The notes beneath the pieces are model-generated. The model saw nothing but the letters and a program-made list of their open reading frames with translations, was not told the origin of the DNA and did no database searches. From positions 1,302,001 through 1,366,000 of the forward strand of contig OZ005707.1 in the NCBI GenBank assembly GCA_963930775.1: a stretch of 64,000 nt of DNA. Direction: 5' to 3'. Position numbers and translations under genes: made by a program. How positions within the stretch are numbered: position 1 is the stretch's first letter; every line of letters begins with the position of its first letter. Shown piece after piece: positions 21,459 through 41,000 of the stretch. The DNA comes from Cliona cf. orientalis (taxonomy: Eukaryota > Porifera > Demospongiae > Clionaida > Clionaidae).

Positions 21459-24400
21459 TTAGACCTGCATGGTAGCTACATGCATAAGGTGTTGCATACC
21501 TTGAATATTAGCAAGAATGGATTGGTGGGTGTGGTCTCGAGTTGGGAATGTCAAGGAGATGGTTTGGGGAAGGATTGCCGTCCTCAATAGCTGCTGGAGC
21601 TCAGCTGCATGGTACACATTGTATATATACTGTGAGGAGGTCATAATGAAAATATTCAATTTCTCATGATAAAGTGGTGTCCCTGGTACATGTAAGTACC
21701 CACGTATACTGTACCAATTTTCAAGGGCAGCAATATATCCCCTCATGTGGAACCAAAATCAAATTAAGATACATGTACATGTACGTTATCCACGGGGGTG
21801 TGATTTGCTAATGTATATGTGTATGAGGTTTATATTGCATACCTTGAAGAGTTTTGATCTTTGCATCATCACCACCACTAGCTTGTCCTCTCTTCTCTCT
21901 CCTGCTTGATTTACGTGAATGCTCCTCAAGTCTGAGACAACAGCCGATCAAGGAGCAGAATCAACACAGTGGCACAAAATCTTCTATATAATTTTTATCA
22001 AAATTCAGCATGTCTATTTTCTACCACCAACTCTAAATCTACCTAAGGGGCAACCATCCCATTGCCTGCTCAGGCAAATCTAATCCCGGCAAATTAAAAG
22101 GCAGAGCCACTTTTGTCAGGTGTCTAGCCTTGAGAATTAGAACTAGGTACAGTGTACAGTGTACGTATATAGCAGATTCTTTAGGATACAAATCTTCATC
22201 TATTTCAATGTCCATGGCCTTTGCTGACTTGGAGATCCATTGCTCTGCTCTGACTGTCTTGTTTCTCTTGTGCTCCAGCGAGTGCAGCTGTCTGGCCAGA
22301 CTCACACGCCGTCTCACCGCCTTCAGGTAGGCGGAGTCAACAGGAAAACTGGGCAATTCCTCGTCTGAGTATAGAGTGCATGGGCACTATAACATAAGGC
22401 ACTAGATACCGTAAATCTGGAAATTTTCGTTGTAAAAATATTTTCGTAGTCGATGGCAGCTACGAAAATTAATCTTACGAAAATTAGCATGCACTATTAA
22501 CGCTAATGCGGTAAGGGGTCGTCCCTACGAAAATTTTTTTACACGAAAATTTATCATACGAAAGTTTCTTTACACGAAAATTTCCAGATCTACGGTACAT
22601 GACATTACAATACAATGTACGCTAGATATTGTTAGGACAACTGGCTGTAATAAGAAGGTGGCTGCTTTAACTTTACACAGTAAGGCATTGCAATAGTCTT
22701 TTAAGGTGACTTGAACACATCTCCTTGGGAGTAACTATATACATGTACCTTTGTTGAGAGATCTACAGATGTTTCTGTAGGCCTTGACGTCCTCTGGTCC
22801 CACCAGCATCACACTGAGGCCCTCCCGCTGGGCACGAGCAGTGCGCCCACTGCGGTGAACATACAGCTGTGTGGGAGGACCATAATTGAACCCCAAATTG
22901 AATGCGGGAAATTGTCTAAAAGGCTCAAAAAATGGACTAAAAACCAAACGCCCTACTCTGCCAAATCACTCAAATTTTTCCAATAATGTCAAATTTCTGT
23001 TGCTCATGAAATGGATTTTAAACATGTTTTCAAGATTAGAGGGGCTAACTCAACATTTGTGGGTTAGGGCACTCTGGTTCTGAGCCCTTCAATTATTATT
23101 TATATCTGTGTACAATGCCATGGGTGAGGAGTGTTATGGTATTGGGAGGTGTGGCTTGGGTGGAGCCTAAAATCACAACAAAGATATCATTGGCCCCACC
23201 CCAGTTTTACAGTGTAAGCTTACCTCTGTGTTTCTTGGCACTTGGTAGTGAATGACATGCTGTACCTGAGGCAGATCCAGACCTCTGGCAGCAACGTCTG
23301 AGGCAACAAGGACACCACTCTCACTCGACGTGAATCTAAAGGTAGTACATACATGTGTTATACAGTATTTTAGAATACATCAACACTAGCATCACATAAA
23401 CACAAATTTTATCTCACTAGCAGCGTCAATCTCAATTTGCTGGTAGTCCTGTCCCTAGGACCTTTTGGCTAATCGCTATGTAGCATGCTGTATATATATA
23501 GCTGAAACTTTCGAGGTCATTGGTGTCCTTGCAATCTAAACGATTATTTTACTGCAGAACCTTCCTCACCGGTCAAGATTCTTGAGTCGCTGTCGCTGTT
23601 GCATGTGGGCGTGGAGTGGGAGTGGCTTCATGTGCAGCAGCTCCAGCAGAGCTCTGAGTCTCTGGAGGCAGTCTATGCTGTTGACAAAAACCAGGCTCCG
23701 GCCAGGGTACAGCAGCAGGAAGTAGTAGAGATACATGTCCTGGTAATATATAGCCAAGGGGGAAAAAATTAATGTAGTCAACTCCCATATTATGTATTAT
23801 GCTGAATAGTGAAATACCGTATAGCCAGAAATATTGGCGGGAATTAAATTTGGCGGTTGAGCCCAAAATCGCTATTGCAAGAATATTAGCGGATTTAAAT
23901 TTAGCGGTTCGGTACAGGATCGCCATATGTATATATGCGAATAGGAAATTTTGGCGGATTTTTAATTTGGCGGTTGTAACATAGACCGCCAAATTGCCAA
24001 ATTTAATTCCCCGCCAAATTTTCCGGCTATACGATATTATGTACTTTGCCGAATAGTGGAATAGTGTGGCAACTACATGTATACCATACTATGTGCTATC
24101 AACACTGACAAGAATGAATGCACATGTAAGTAGGCTAAGCCTGAGGTATCATAATTAATAAGAAACTTGTTGATTAGAGCTTAACCTTCTCCTCTGTGGT
24201 ACAGGTGATTTTTGTTTCCGTCAATGTCTCAACTGTGACCTTTGACCTAGTAAGGTCCACCAAGTGAGCATTTTCTTTTAGTTTCACATATTCCATGAGG
24301 TTATCTGTTAAGAACGAAAGAGGGAACGAGAATGAGTGAGAGAGGGAGAGAGGAGAAGGGGGAGAGAGCCCACCCACCCAGACTCTCTTGACTAGAAGTA

Positions 24401-26497
24401 TTTTTCTTCTTTCTCTTTCTCTCGGTGGTCCTTCTTCCCACAGTGAGCGTGGCTGAAAACACCATGGTCTGCCTAAAGGAGGACCCTGCTGGACTTTGAG
24501 CCCCATTCAATCGATCGAGAATGTTCCTCAGTTCTCGAAAGTGGCCAAACTCTACCATTCTGTCTGCTTCATCCAGGACCAAGAATTTCAAACTCTCCAA
24601 AGAATTAAGGTGTGTATTACCCTACACAAGACAAGCCTCCATGATGTATAATTTTTCAGAGGTTACATGTACATATACATTGTACATGTAAGTTGACAAG
24701 ACCATATATATATAGTCAGAGTACATGTATATTATGTGCACTGACCTCACTCATGAGGCTCCACAGTCGCCCCGGTGTTGCCACGACAATGGACGGATGC
24801 CGACTCAGCAGTCTCTCTTGCTTCTCCATCGCCATACCTCCAACCACAGCACACACCTATCATGGGACAAAATAAATTTCTTAAAGCCTTGCAAGCTTCA
24901 ACTGGTTGATCTATGGTGTCATTTGGTTGTCATGATTAAACAACAGGAGCTACATAAGATTAATATACAGGGGTGGGAGATCCCTACCTCCAAATAAAAT
25001 CCCTGCAACACTGTACCTTTATGTCTGTTTTCCTGGCCACTGCAGTGAGATGATCATGTACTTGGATTGCCAATTCTCTGGTAGGAGCGAGAATCAATGC
25101 TATCAGCCCATTATCACATTCACTGTCATGTGATTCAGCTTTGATGTCATGTGACTCCAGGCGTACACTCTCGTTCACCTCACTACCATGCTTCTTTGTA
25201 CCACCATCATCACGAGATTTAACCCCTTCACCACCTGATTCCCACGGATCCAACTCCCCGGCGATCATTTTTTGAAACTCTTCCTCAGGAATGTCATCCT
25301 TGAATCCCACCAGGCCTGTGTCCATCTTGGCCTTTCCCTTTGATCTCTTTGAGCTACCCTCTAGATCTGCTGCCACTGTTAAGTCTTGTGGCATGTCTAG
25401 CTCACCGGAATGCTCCTCTAATTCACTATCAGATGACAACAATAATGATTGGTCTGCTGTCTCCATTTCATCAAGGAGTGGTTGATCGACTCTCTCTTCT
25501 TTTGAAGTTTCTGTTTCATGCTCACTGTCTTCATGATCAATAATGGTACTTGTTTCAGCTGTTTCATCTGTCTCAGCCATTTCATTTGTCTCCATCTGGT
25601 GCAGCACCTCGTTCAAGTCAATCACATTTTCTTCTCTCTCGCTCTCATTCTTGTGGCGTCGTCTACCCTTTCGAGGTTTATCACCTTCAGACTTTTTACT
25701 AGCTGTGCCTTCCTCTGGCTTGACGGTACCACTGTGCTTCTGAGCATGCTCAGTAGTGTTGTGTTTTGTGCTACAGTTGTTGAGGATGTACTGGAGAATG
25801 GGAATACCAAAAGCTAGTGTCTTTCCTGATCCCTGCAATTGAGAAGTACACAAATTCTATATGCTCAGAAATTTTCTGGATTTACGGTATAACAATTTCA
25901 TGCCTTACTGTTTCAGCTGCTCCAATGATGTCATTGTCACCCTTGGCAACCAGAGGAATGGCCCTTCTTTGAATTTCTGTTGGCTGATAAAACTTGAGAT
26001 CATGGAGCGCCCAAATCAGTGGGTGTGGCACACCAAGCTCCACCCATTCCTTCATTTCCTGCTCCAGGATAACATCACCATCTTCTTCTGTGGGTATTGG
26101 ATCAGTATCATATGAGATGCTTGATTTGTGGGATATTTTTCGTTTCTTTCTCCTTTTCTGTGCCATCGGATGCCTTTTTCTCTTTCGTCTCTCGAGTTTG
26201 GATGCTGTGGACCCTTCCATAACCTTTCCCTCTTTCTCTATCACTTTAATAACACCATCTGGCTTTGTGTTAGCGAGAGCTGATGCAATCTTCTTCCTCT
26301 TTGCTGCTCTAGCTTTCTCTTTCAAAAGCCTCTGCAGTAGATGGCACCAAACCATATTATGGTTGACCAAACCAAGGGTCATCAAGCCAAGATATCATGA
26401 TGCAAGCTACCTTCATCCTCACAGCTCTAGATTTTCTCTTGGATCCAAGTTTCATAGCTGTACCTACAGTCTCTCCTGCTTTTATCTTGGTCGACAT
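21459..26497 (-). CDS. DDX24: DDX24-type DEAD-box RNA helicase
   Basis: Twelve exons on the minus strand: 26497-26411, 26331-25909, 25832-25017, 24856-24746, 24621-24378, 24304-24186, 23739-23570, 23335-23224, 22866-22749, 22364-22190, 21931-21843, 21604-21459. They join in frame to ~869 residues (human DDX24 is 859). The N-terminus is Lys/Arg-rich. Motifs in order: Q motif [18 protein letters not shown] (across the exon 2/3 junction), Ia [20 protein letters not shown] (~496), III SAT (~535), [32 protein letters not shown]. An acidic Ser/Glu/Asp-rich insert of ~200 residues separates motifs I and Ia, as in DDX24. [18 protein letters not shown] and [18 protein letters not shown] are diagnostic. 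The family acts in nucleolar ribosome assembly. The exact 3' end is uncertain: a donor-like GTATGC at 21498 could lead to a short extra exon near 21435. Confidence 0.93.
22407..22597. mobile_element. MITE, TACCGTAAATC family, copy 2
   Basis: The left end TACCGTAAATCTGGAAATTT is inverted at the right end (AAATTTCCAGATCTACGGTA). At 191 bp it equals copy 1 at 7448-7638 in length. It lies in an intron of the DDX24-type gene. Confidence 0.7.
23815..24036. mobile_element. MITE, CCGTATAGCCGG family, copy 2
   Basis: Ends TACCGTATAGCCAG and CCGGCTATACGATA are inverted, and inner arms GGGAATTAAATTTGGCGG and CCAAATTTAATTCCCCGCC pair. It is the same family as 10254-10464. It lies in a DDX24-type gene intron. 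Confidence 0.7.
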
Positions 26498-26640
26498 GAT
26501 CTGTCTGCTCGAGCGCTCTGCCACGTGTTTGATACGGTACAGGGTCGACGTACGTGACGGTGTCTTTAATAGGGTGTGGCTAGGCTATCAGCAGTTAGGG
26601 GTGTGGCTTAGCTCAAGAGCACTAGCGCGGTATAGCAGTG
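26498..26640. promoter_or_regulatory. 143-bp bidirectional promoter region
   Basis: The start codons of the DDX24-type gene (-) and the EF-hand gene (+) are separated by only this stretch. It has an E-box CACGTG (26522), a CRE-like TACGTGACG (26551) and two copies of GGTGTGGCT (about 26572 and 26600), whose complement AGCCACACC resembles Sp/KLF sites. There is no TATA box. Factor assignments are from consensus only. Confidence 0.5.
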
Positions 26641-27804
26641 ATGGTGAGATCTATTCATGATCATTTCTGTAGCTGTAGCTCACTGGTAATGCTTGATTCC
26701 CTCTAGGCTGAGCTGGAAGAGACGGACGGAACTGTAGAAGCCTCCAGCTTTGTTACAGCACTGGACGAGAATGGTAAACTGTTGCAGATGAATTGTAACT
26801 TGGGGTATGGTGGATGTTCTTCATGATCATCTGTAATTAATTTTGTAGAATTCCATGAAGCGTTTGAGGTGTTCTCCGGTGGAGAGATGCAAATGTCCAC
26901 AGCTAATTCTGTGCTTATTCCATTCTTAAAGTGAGTTAGTCAATGATTGGATGTACATGTAGCCATGCAACTCACAAATTAAAGCTACTTTCTTCGTCTC
27001 TCTCCCTCCCTACCTCCTCCCTCTCTCTGACTCTCTCAATCCCTCCCTCCCCCCCCCCCCCCCTTGGTCCTCTCCTCCAGATCTCTGGGTCTACGAGAGG
27101 ATGGAGGCAGTGAGCTAGTGTCGGCGATCAAGGATAAGGCCATGAACCATACGATATCAGAAGACCAACTGCAGCAGATAGTGTCCCAGTACTGCCACAG
27201 CTTGAAGGACCCCTGGCCCTCTCACGAAGATGTCCTCAAGGCCTTCCAGGTGTTTGACAGCGAGGGAGTGGGGTTCATAAAGGTCACCATGTTGAAGCGA
27301 TTTCTTGTCAACGCACAGCTGGAAGTGGACGACACCAACTGTGAGTATTGCATATGTCCCTAGCTGGCCCTGTATGATATTATATGTATATGTGTTTCCA
27401 GTATTTGTGTCTCTCTGTAAGCTAGTGAATTATGTATAGGTAGGTTTATCAATGGGTGTAAATTTCTATGACATACCTTAATAATTATTAATTTTTTTGC
27501 ATTGTTTTCTGCAGTGGAGAGGTTGATACGTGAACACTGTCAGATTGATGGAGATGACCTCATTAACTATCAAGGTATTATTACGTGTAAATACTTAGGC
27601 AGGAAATTGTCCCCCCCCCCCCCCCCCACCAAGAATTTTTACTGTGTAGGCAAGAATCCTCTGTAGGTATTCCATTGCAGTAGTTGATTTTCCAATTAAA
27701 GCACATCTGACAATACATCCTCTTCTACATACCATGCATAAATCACAGATTTTGTTCAGAGCATCAGCGAGGCGTTCACTGCACTTGATCCTGGACATAA
27801 CTAA
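26641..27804 (+). CDS. Divergent calmodulin-like EF-hand protein
   Basis: Six exons: 26641-26643 (ATG only), 26707-26773, 26849-26930, 27081-27340, 27515-27574, 27749-27804. They join in frame to 175 residues. The coding start is a three-base exon followed at once by a GTGAGA donor, so the start rests on frame and splice fit. The fold pattern is that of a two-lobed EF-hand protein: EFHEAFEVFSGGEMQMSTAN (first pair), then DVLKAFQVFDSEGVGFIKVT and DDLINYQDFVQSI (last pair). The Ca2+ loops are degenerate (DSEGVGFIKVTM lacks several acidic ligands), so calcium binding is doubtful. An AATAAA is at 27887. I do not recognise a specific orthologue. Light-chain-like or axonemal EF-hand proteins are possible. 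Confidence 0.8.
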
Positions 27805-28276
27805 GTATAACTTATTTCACGGTTTTTTTTTAATGCAACAATTGATCACATTATTTTTATTTTTTCTCACTGTTTGTTCAATAGTTAATAAAATTAATGT
27901 AACTCAAATCATACACTGTCATGTAAATCGATCCAAATGACTTTCTAAAATAATAATAATTATAACAGATAATCCTAATTTTCAAGGCACAGTCATTATA
28001 ATTATACTGTGCTGCAAAAATCAATTAATTTTTTATGAGATAACCAAAAAGAAGTGCAGAACTTTCATTGACTACCCATGCAATTTTTTTAAAGTTTACC
28101 CACACACAAAAAAGAAAAAAAAATCGAACACACAACTAAGCTTTTCTGTGCAAAAAAAAAAAAAAAAATGAAAGGAACTAAACGGAAATACCATAAATTT
28201 TCTATGAAATAACGCGGTCTTTTATTCTACACCCCTAAGCAGTAACCACCACCGAGAAAAATGGTTCATAAGATGT
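27805..28276. other. Intergenic between convergent genes
   Basis: AT-rich, with A-runs around 28149-28168. It holds the EF-hand gene polyadenylation signal (27887-27892, +) and a minus-strand AATAAA (TTTATT at 28221-28226) for coronin. Confidence 0.6.
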
Positions 28277-34913
<6,637 letters not shown>

Positions 34914-35719
34914 GGCTGTGCTCCACTTACTCTCTCTCTCTTTCTTACCTCACTGACTGCTGCTCAGCTGATCTGTATAGAGAAATAATACTCTGAAACA
35001 AAAGGGGGGAGGCATATACATATTATGAATATTGAAACATAACACCATCAGTCTGCACTTTTTAAAGCTTGCATTCTGTGAAGCAGGGATGGAAGAGAGG
35101 AGAACTAATAGAGCACTGTAAAAACATACTGACCACGAGTAATGCAAGGGTTATGTCAGCTGTAGCCTACATCGAAGGCCATTTCAAAGGCGTGCAGACT
35201 AGACAGAAGGCTCTGAGAAAAGTTTTGTGTCACATCTTTGCAACCCGAAGCTGTACCCCATGCTGCAGTTTTATAGTCAGGCAAGGACTTACTTGCGTTC
35301 CACGGATCTCGGGTTCTCCGCTGGCACCACTGGATGCTTCGATCAGCAATCAAACACGCACACCAATGTACGTGGAAAATGCCACCAGACACGAGATGCC
35401 AAGCATAAAATGTCCTTATTTGGTCAAATCGAGCTACCTAGTCACAACTTCCTTCTTGAGGCGATTTTACTTCCGATTTTAATACTACGATGACGTCACG
35501 TCGTACGCGGGCCGCGCGTGAACACGCGCATGCGCGCGCCAGGCCATATACATAGTGATAGGTCTTGTTCCCAGATCTCAATCTCCACCCTGGTGTACGG
35601 TACGGTATAGGGTACGAGAACGAGACTTGTGTTTACAGGATCGCGCGATCACGTACGTAAGTATCGACCTTTGACCCCTAAAGGTCTTCGAGTTTCCACG
35701 CAAACGTTTTAGTATAAAC
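34914..35719. other. Divergent promoter region of coronin and cysteine dioxygenase
   Basis: The two start codons are 806 bp apart in opposite directions. A GC-rich CpG patch (about 35490-35545, with CGCG motifs) stands out from the AT-rich surroundings and probably marks the cysteine dioxygenase promoter. The frame at 35069-35482 has no recognisable domain. Confidence 0.5.
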
Positions 35720-37508
35720 ATGGCTGTGAGTTGGAGCGAGTTAGTGGTCGGCGTTCGGAGAGCCTTCTCCACGGACTGTGTCGACGTGAACGAAGTAAAG
35801 CGACTGATGAGTTCTTACGAATCGAACAGAAGCGACTGGATCGCCTACGAGAAGTACGACCCTCACAGGTAAAGGAGACCGCCCGAAGAAACTCATTTTG
35901 TTTACAAAATGAAAAAACCCTCTCTCAAGAGTAGATAATCTATTCAATAAATGCCTGGAAAAACAATAATAGTTCAGTGTATGGATCAGATGTTACATAA
36001 ATTGCATTGTTATCTATCCTTTTCAAGAGTGAGATTATTTGGGTTTTATCATGCTGGACCTAATTATCTAGGTACACGAGGAACCTTGTGGATGAGGGGA
36101 ATGGTCGCTACAACCTCATCGTTCTGTGTTGGGACACGGCCCAGGGCAGCAGTATCCACAGCCACGCTGACTCTCACTGCTTCATGAAGGTACTGAGGGG
36201 TACTCTACAGGAGACACTGTTTGCATGGCCTGAGGAGGACAAGAAGACGGGCAGTGGGTCGGAAAATCTCGCACCCATGACCGTCACAAAGGCTATGACC
36301 CACAATCAAGATGCCGTGACCTACATTAACGGTGGGTGAATTTTGATGGTACTGTACTGTGTGGTGGTTAAGGGGTGCTAATTTTTTTTGAGAAAGCCCT
36401 CAGAATAAATTTTTGTGGTTTTAAGTTTTGTGACAGTAACCAGTACAGTATGACAATATGGGAGGAAGTGATGGTAGCATAACGACAACTGCTCTTTAGT
36501 TGGGATGCAAGAGATGCAGAATCCATTATTATGTATAGAGGAAACAAAACAGTAATTTACTAATGCTTTGCTATACTAAGACTACTACATACCAAGAGCA
36601 CGAGCATGCATCGTACATGTGCAGGTCATAAATTTTGTGGTTAGTTGTACAGGAGTAGCCATGCATCTCTCTCGCATGTATGCTATTAATTTTTGCCGGG
36701 GACAAGTTGTCAAGCATGAGAATACATGAATTGATCACGATGTTTATGAGCTTGTAGTTAGAGGGACCATTCCTTTTGGGTTTTAATAAGCCCCTAAATG
36801 GGTAAGACTTTGGGACACTGGCAGGTGTGTTCTGGGTGTGTGCCCAGAATGACAAACATGTGACCACAGTATGCACCGATACATGGTTGTACAGTGGTCA
36901 TGGATACCAAAGTCATTACATGGATTGTGAAATTATATGAACTTCCTTGAGAACAATCTGTAATGTGTGGATATGGTACTGTGGAGAGGGGAGTGCGTCA
37001 TTGATCGATGAGGCGCTAAGCCAATGCACGATAATACCATTTGCCTTGTGGGTGACTAGAACTAGAGCGTCCAGTTGAAAAGTGAAAGTTATTACTGCGC
37101 ACTGACCAGTAGGTTGTCGATGAAGACTGCATTATTGAAAATATTGTGGTACCTCAACAGCTATTCACCTGTCACTTTCAATTTTGATATCCAGCCTCAA
37201 AGCTAACACTTTCACCACCCTATAGTCCACAAGGCTGGCCCCTTAGGTTTAGGATGATTGGCTATCATGCTCTCTAACTAAGTCTTATAACACCACTTTC
37301 AGACTCCATTGGGCTTCATCGCGTTGAGAACCCGAGCCACGCTGACCCCGCTGTCTCTCTTCACCTCTACTGCCCTCCCATCAGGGTCTGCCAGACATTT
37401 GAAGAGAGGACGGGGCGGAGTCACAAGTGCACTGTCACATTTTACACCACGCCAGAAAGTTGCACAGAAAAGGATTCGGAAACTGAAGTTGCTGCTTGCT
37501 GCAATTGA
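35720..37508 (+). CDS. CDO1: Cysteine dioxygenase
   Basis: Three exons: 35720-35868, 36072-36331, 37303-37508. They join in frame to 204 residues (human CDO1 is 200). It oxidises L-cysteine to cysteine sulfinate in the cytosol, the entry to taurine synthesis. The cupin iron ligands are visible: His79 and His81 in SSIHSHADSHCF and His142 in GLHRVENPSH. Cys86 (SHCF) and Tyr159 (HLYCPP) are the pair that forms the thioether cofactor in animal enzymes, so that maturation should be conserved. It is transcribed away from coronin. Confidence 0.96.
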
Positions 37509-38058
37509 CTGCGATAAATGTACAGCACTATGTGTATGTGTATGTATACTCTGTCATGTATGTCCACCCCGGCCCACGATAATAATATCTCATCCAAAAA
37601 AATGGTATTGTTTGTATCAGTACGTGTCAGCTACATGTAAGCAAGCTATGACATTGTACATATATGTATGATTGTACAGTGTGTATGTCTGCTGTCTGTA
37701 TGTGTTTGTGTCCAAGAAAAAAGGTCACCTAGCTGCAGCTATCATCATCATACTGTAATTTGTTATTCCAAATAATAATATTATTATTATGCTGAAATGA
37801 TATGGTCTTTCTTTATAAGAATTTGTATAGTGAACATTAAAATACATACAGGTATACATAATCAATGTATAGGTAATCAGAATAACATTAGTTTTTAACA
37901 GTGCATGATGGTAATATTATTATACAATAACACACCCATAAATTTTTGGACAGTAATCATGGGCAAAATACACATTAATTTTAGAGGCTCTGGATCCAGA
38001 GGGACCGAATAAAGGATACAGTAAGCAATAAAATGGGGGACATGATTAAAAACGATAA
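37509..38058. other. Intergenic between convergent genes
   Basis: AT-rich 3' flanks of cysteine dioxygenase (+) and the PWWP gene (-). Nothing else was seen. Confidence 0.5.
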
Positions 38059-41000
38059 TTAGGAAGGTACAATTTGGTCATTGCCTTCATCTTCCTTACT
38101 AGCTTCTTGGCTTTTCCCTTCGTTACTTGACCCACTAATACTAGAAGAGCTCACATCAGCTGGTGCCTCTAAACTATGGCTGCTGGTTTGTACTGGTGGA
38201 TTCACTCTCTCTTCGTTCCTTGATTCACTAATACCGGAATTACTCGTATCGGCAGCTGAACTGTCAATGTTACTCTGAACTGCAGTAGCCGCTTGGATTT
38301 TAGCATCGCTTTGTTGTAACAGATTCGAATTTTCGCCAGCTCTCTCGTTGACATCAGGGCAGCTCAAATCAGGAGTGAAACTATCACCCTCAGTAACTAC
38401 AGGAGCACTGCTCTCCTTTATCTCAGTATTAGCAGCTTTAGCTGAATTGGGGTCACCAGCTTGTAGATCTAGAGGAGTGATACTTTGCTCAGACTCGACG
38501 ATATTTGAGTTGTCAGAAGTTTGCAGGGTGTCAATGGTAGGCTGTGTGTTAGATGAACTACTACTGCTGTTAGATGGAGCACTGCCTGTGGTAGTAGATG
38601 ATCCATCAGTGCTGGCAGTGGAAACATCTCTACTTTGAGGGATAGTATCTTTTGTCTCCTCGGCTAACTGTTGGTTCGGTTGCTCATTGTCTTCCGAGAT
38701 CTGTATAAGTGTGTACATACATTATAATTATTGAATAGAGCAATCTTGTTCCCAGGCCCTATCCCCAGATTTTGAACATTTTCACACTGTGCATCTATTA
38801 TGTTGAGAACATAGGGACTCAGTATAGAGGCCAGATAACCAAACAGTACATATGGTAAAGGGCATACTGTAGAGAAGCATCCTGCATACGTACTATTTTT
38901 ATCGAATCACCTATTTTTAATCATTACATAATGGGGGGTATACCTAGAGCTTAGAGACGCTATCTAGAGGGAGGAGGGAGGGGTATGCATATCAAAAGGC
39001 AACCATGTATGTCCAGTGTCCAAGTAAGGACTTATTAATACTTAAACAGGTAAGTACCTGGGAATCTCCCCTCAGTTCAAAGACATTCCTTTTGGAGGAT
39101 GAAATGACACTGATGTCACCAGTTTTGCCTATAGCTACACTACATGTACATGTAACCCCCACCAGCTGTTAATCAGCAAATCATTTGAAACAAACTATGT
39201 GAAGTCAGCGAGAACTCAATTAAGTATATACAAGAATGTGCACATTTATCATTATTGTACCAATAGGAAATGGGCCTCAAGGTACATTCAGAGATTATCC
39301 TTATAATTATATACATGTACATGTAGCTCACCTTTTCAATTACTTGGTCCGGGAGTTGAGGAACAACTGGAGCATGGGCTACCTTCACCTCTTCACTTGT
39401 TGGCCTTTTGCTGATGACATCAGTAATTCCACCAGCCTCTGTCTCAGCAGAGGGAGGGGCGGAGGGAGGGGTCGAGGAAGAAGGGGCGGAGGGAGGGGTA
39501 GAGGAGGGAGGGGTCGAGGAGGAAGGGGCGGAGGGAGGGGTTGAGGAGGGAGGGGTCGAGGAGGAAGGGGCGGAGGAGGGAGGGCTTTTGGTGAGGTTGG
39601 AAGTCACTGGAGTAGAGCTGGTGGCGGTGGAAGAGGAGGGCTTGGATTTGGTGGTGTGGGTTTGAGATTGAGAGAGCTGTGATGGTTTCTGCTTCTTGGT
39701 CTGTGGAGTGTGAGTGTGCAAATGCATACACATACATAATATACAATACCATAGATCAGGATATTTTTGCTGGTAAAATATTTTGCTTGTTAAATTTTCG
39801 CGTAGTCTAATAATTATTTTTGTTGCATACATGAACGTATGTAACACAGCATTATATAATTTAACTAAAATATTTCGCATAATTTTCATCGAGAAAGATC
39901 GTTGATGAAAATTTTTTAACAGCGAAATTTCCTGATCTATAGTATCATGTAGCTTGAAATTAGAATTTACGTAATTGTACCTGAGTGTTTAAGTATTCTG
40001 CCATAGTGGGTGGTCTCTTCCTTATTCCAGCTCCACCCACTGCCTTCTTCTTGAGGGGGCGTGGCACCAGCTTTGGGTACATGTAGAGTCCCTTCAGTTT
40101 CCCGTAGACCTCTTCAGCCCGACGCACGACCTTTGAACTCGCATGGTAATGCTTTAGCTGTAACAAAGTGAATGCACCCAGTATGAAATCTGTACATACA
40201 CACATATTCCCAGAAATGAGGACACCTCGTGTTCTTTATGTATGCCATCCCAGCTATAGGAACCACTTTTCAATCGCTATACATTTACCTTTCTCACGGT
40301 GTAGACAAGATCTGGCACTTTCTCCAAATCGGCAGCTGAAAACTGAAGCTCCTTTAGATCATGCAATGCAGTCAGTGCCTTGGATACATTCTGTAGGAAA
40401 GGATAAGTATATAGAGTGAATTTTCCACGAATGCTAGAGCACAAAAGTTCGGACATAAACCTAAAGTTTAAGCTTAGGCTAGGGGAATCCCTTGGTACCT
40501 CACCTATGTAAGCAAAGACGAAATTAATGTACATTTGTATGTGTAGGTGCCTAGCCTAGAGAACAAGAAATGGGTTATCCTTGTTTGTCCTCAGGTCCAT
40601 TCCCAGCATTAACTAAAACAGCTGGGGAATAGGACTGGAGATGAGGCTAAGGGGTGGTATGTGTCCGTACATGTATGACTGTATAAATGTGTGCATTGAC
40701 TGTGTATTCTGTTGTTGGGTGGCAGACTTACTGGTGCATCGATAACCAGGGAGGCTTTGATGTTGTAGTTGTAGGCCTGAAGAACCTCAACAGTACTCAT
40801 ACCTGGAAAACATAACAACACCTTTTAGACACTAACTTAGTTTGGCTGCTACTAACACAGACATGAAGTACGAAATGTACATGTATTAGGCTAAGCTTGA
40901 ACTACATGTACATGTACGTAAGGGATGACTACATGTACATGTACATGTACATGTATATAAACCTACCTGCCCGTATTTTGATCATGGGAGGCAAGTCTGA

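Noticed and set aside
35069-35482. 137-codon frame between coronin and cysteine dioxygenase
   Set aside because: No domain similarity. It lies in the divergent promoter region and overlaps a frame on the other strand.
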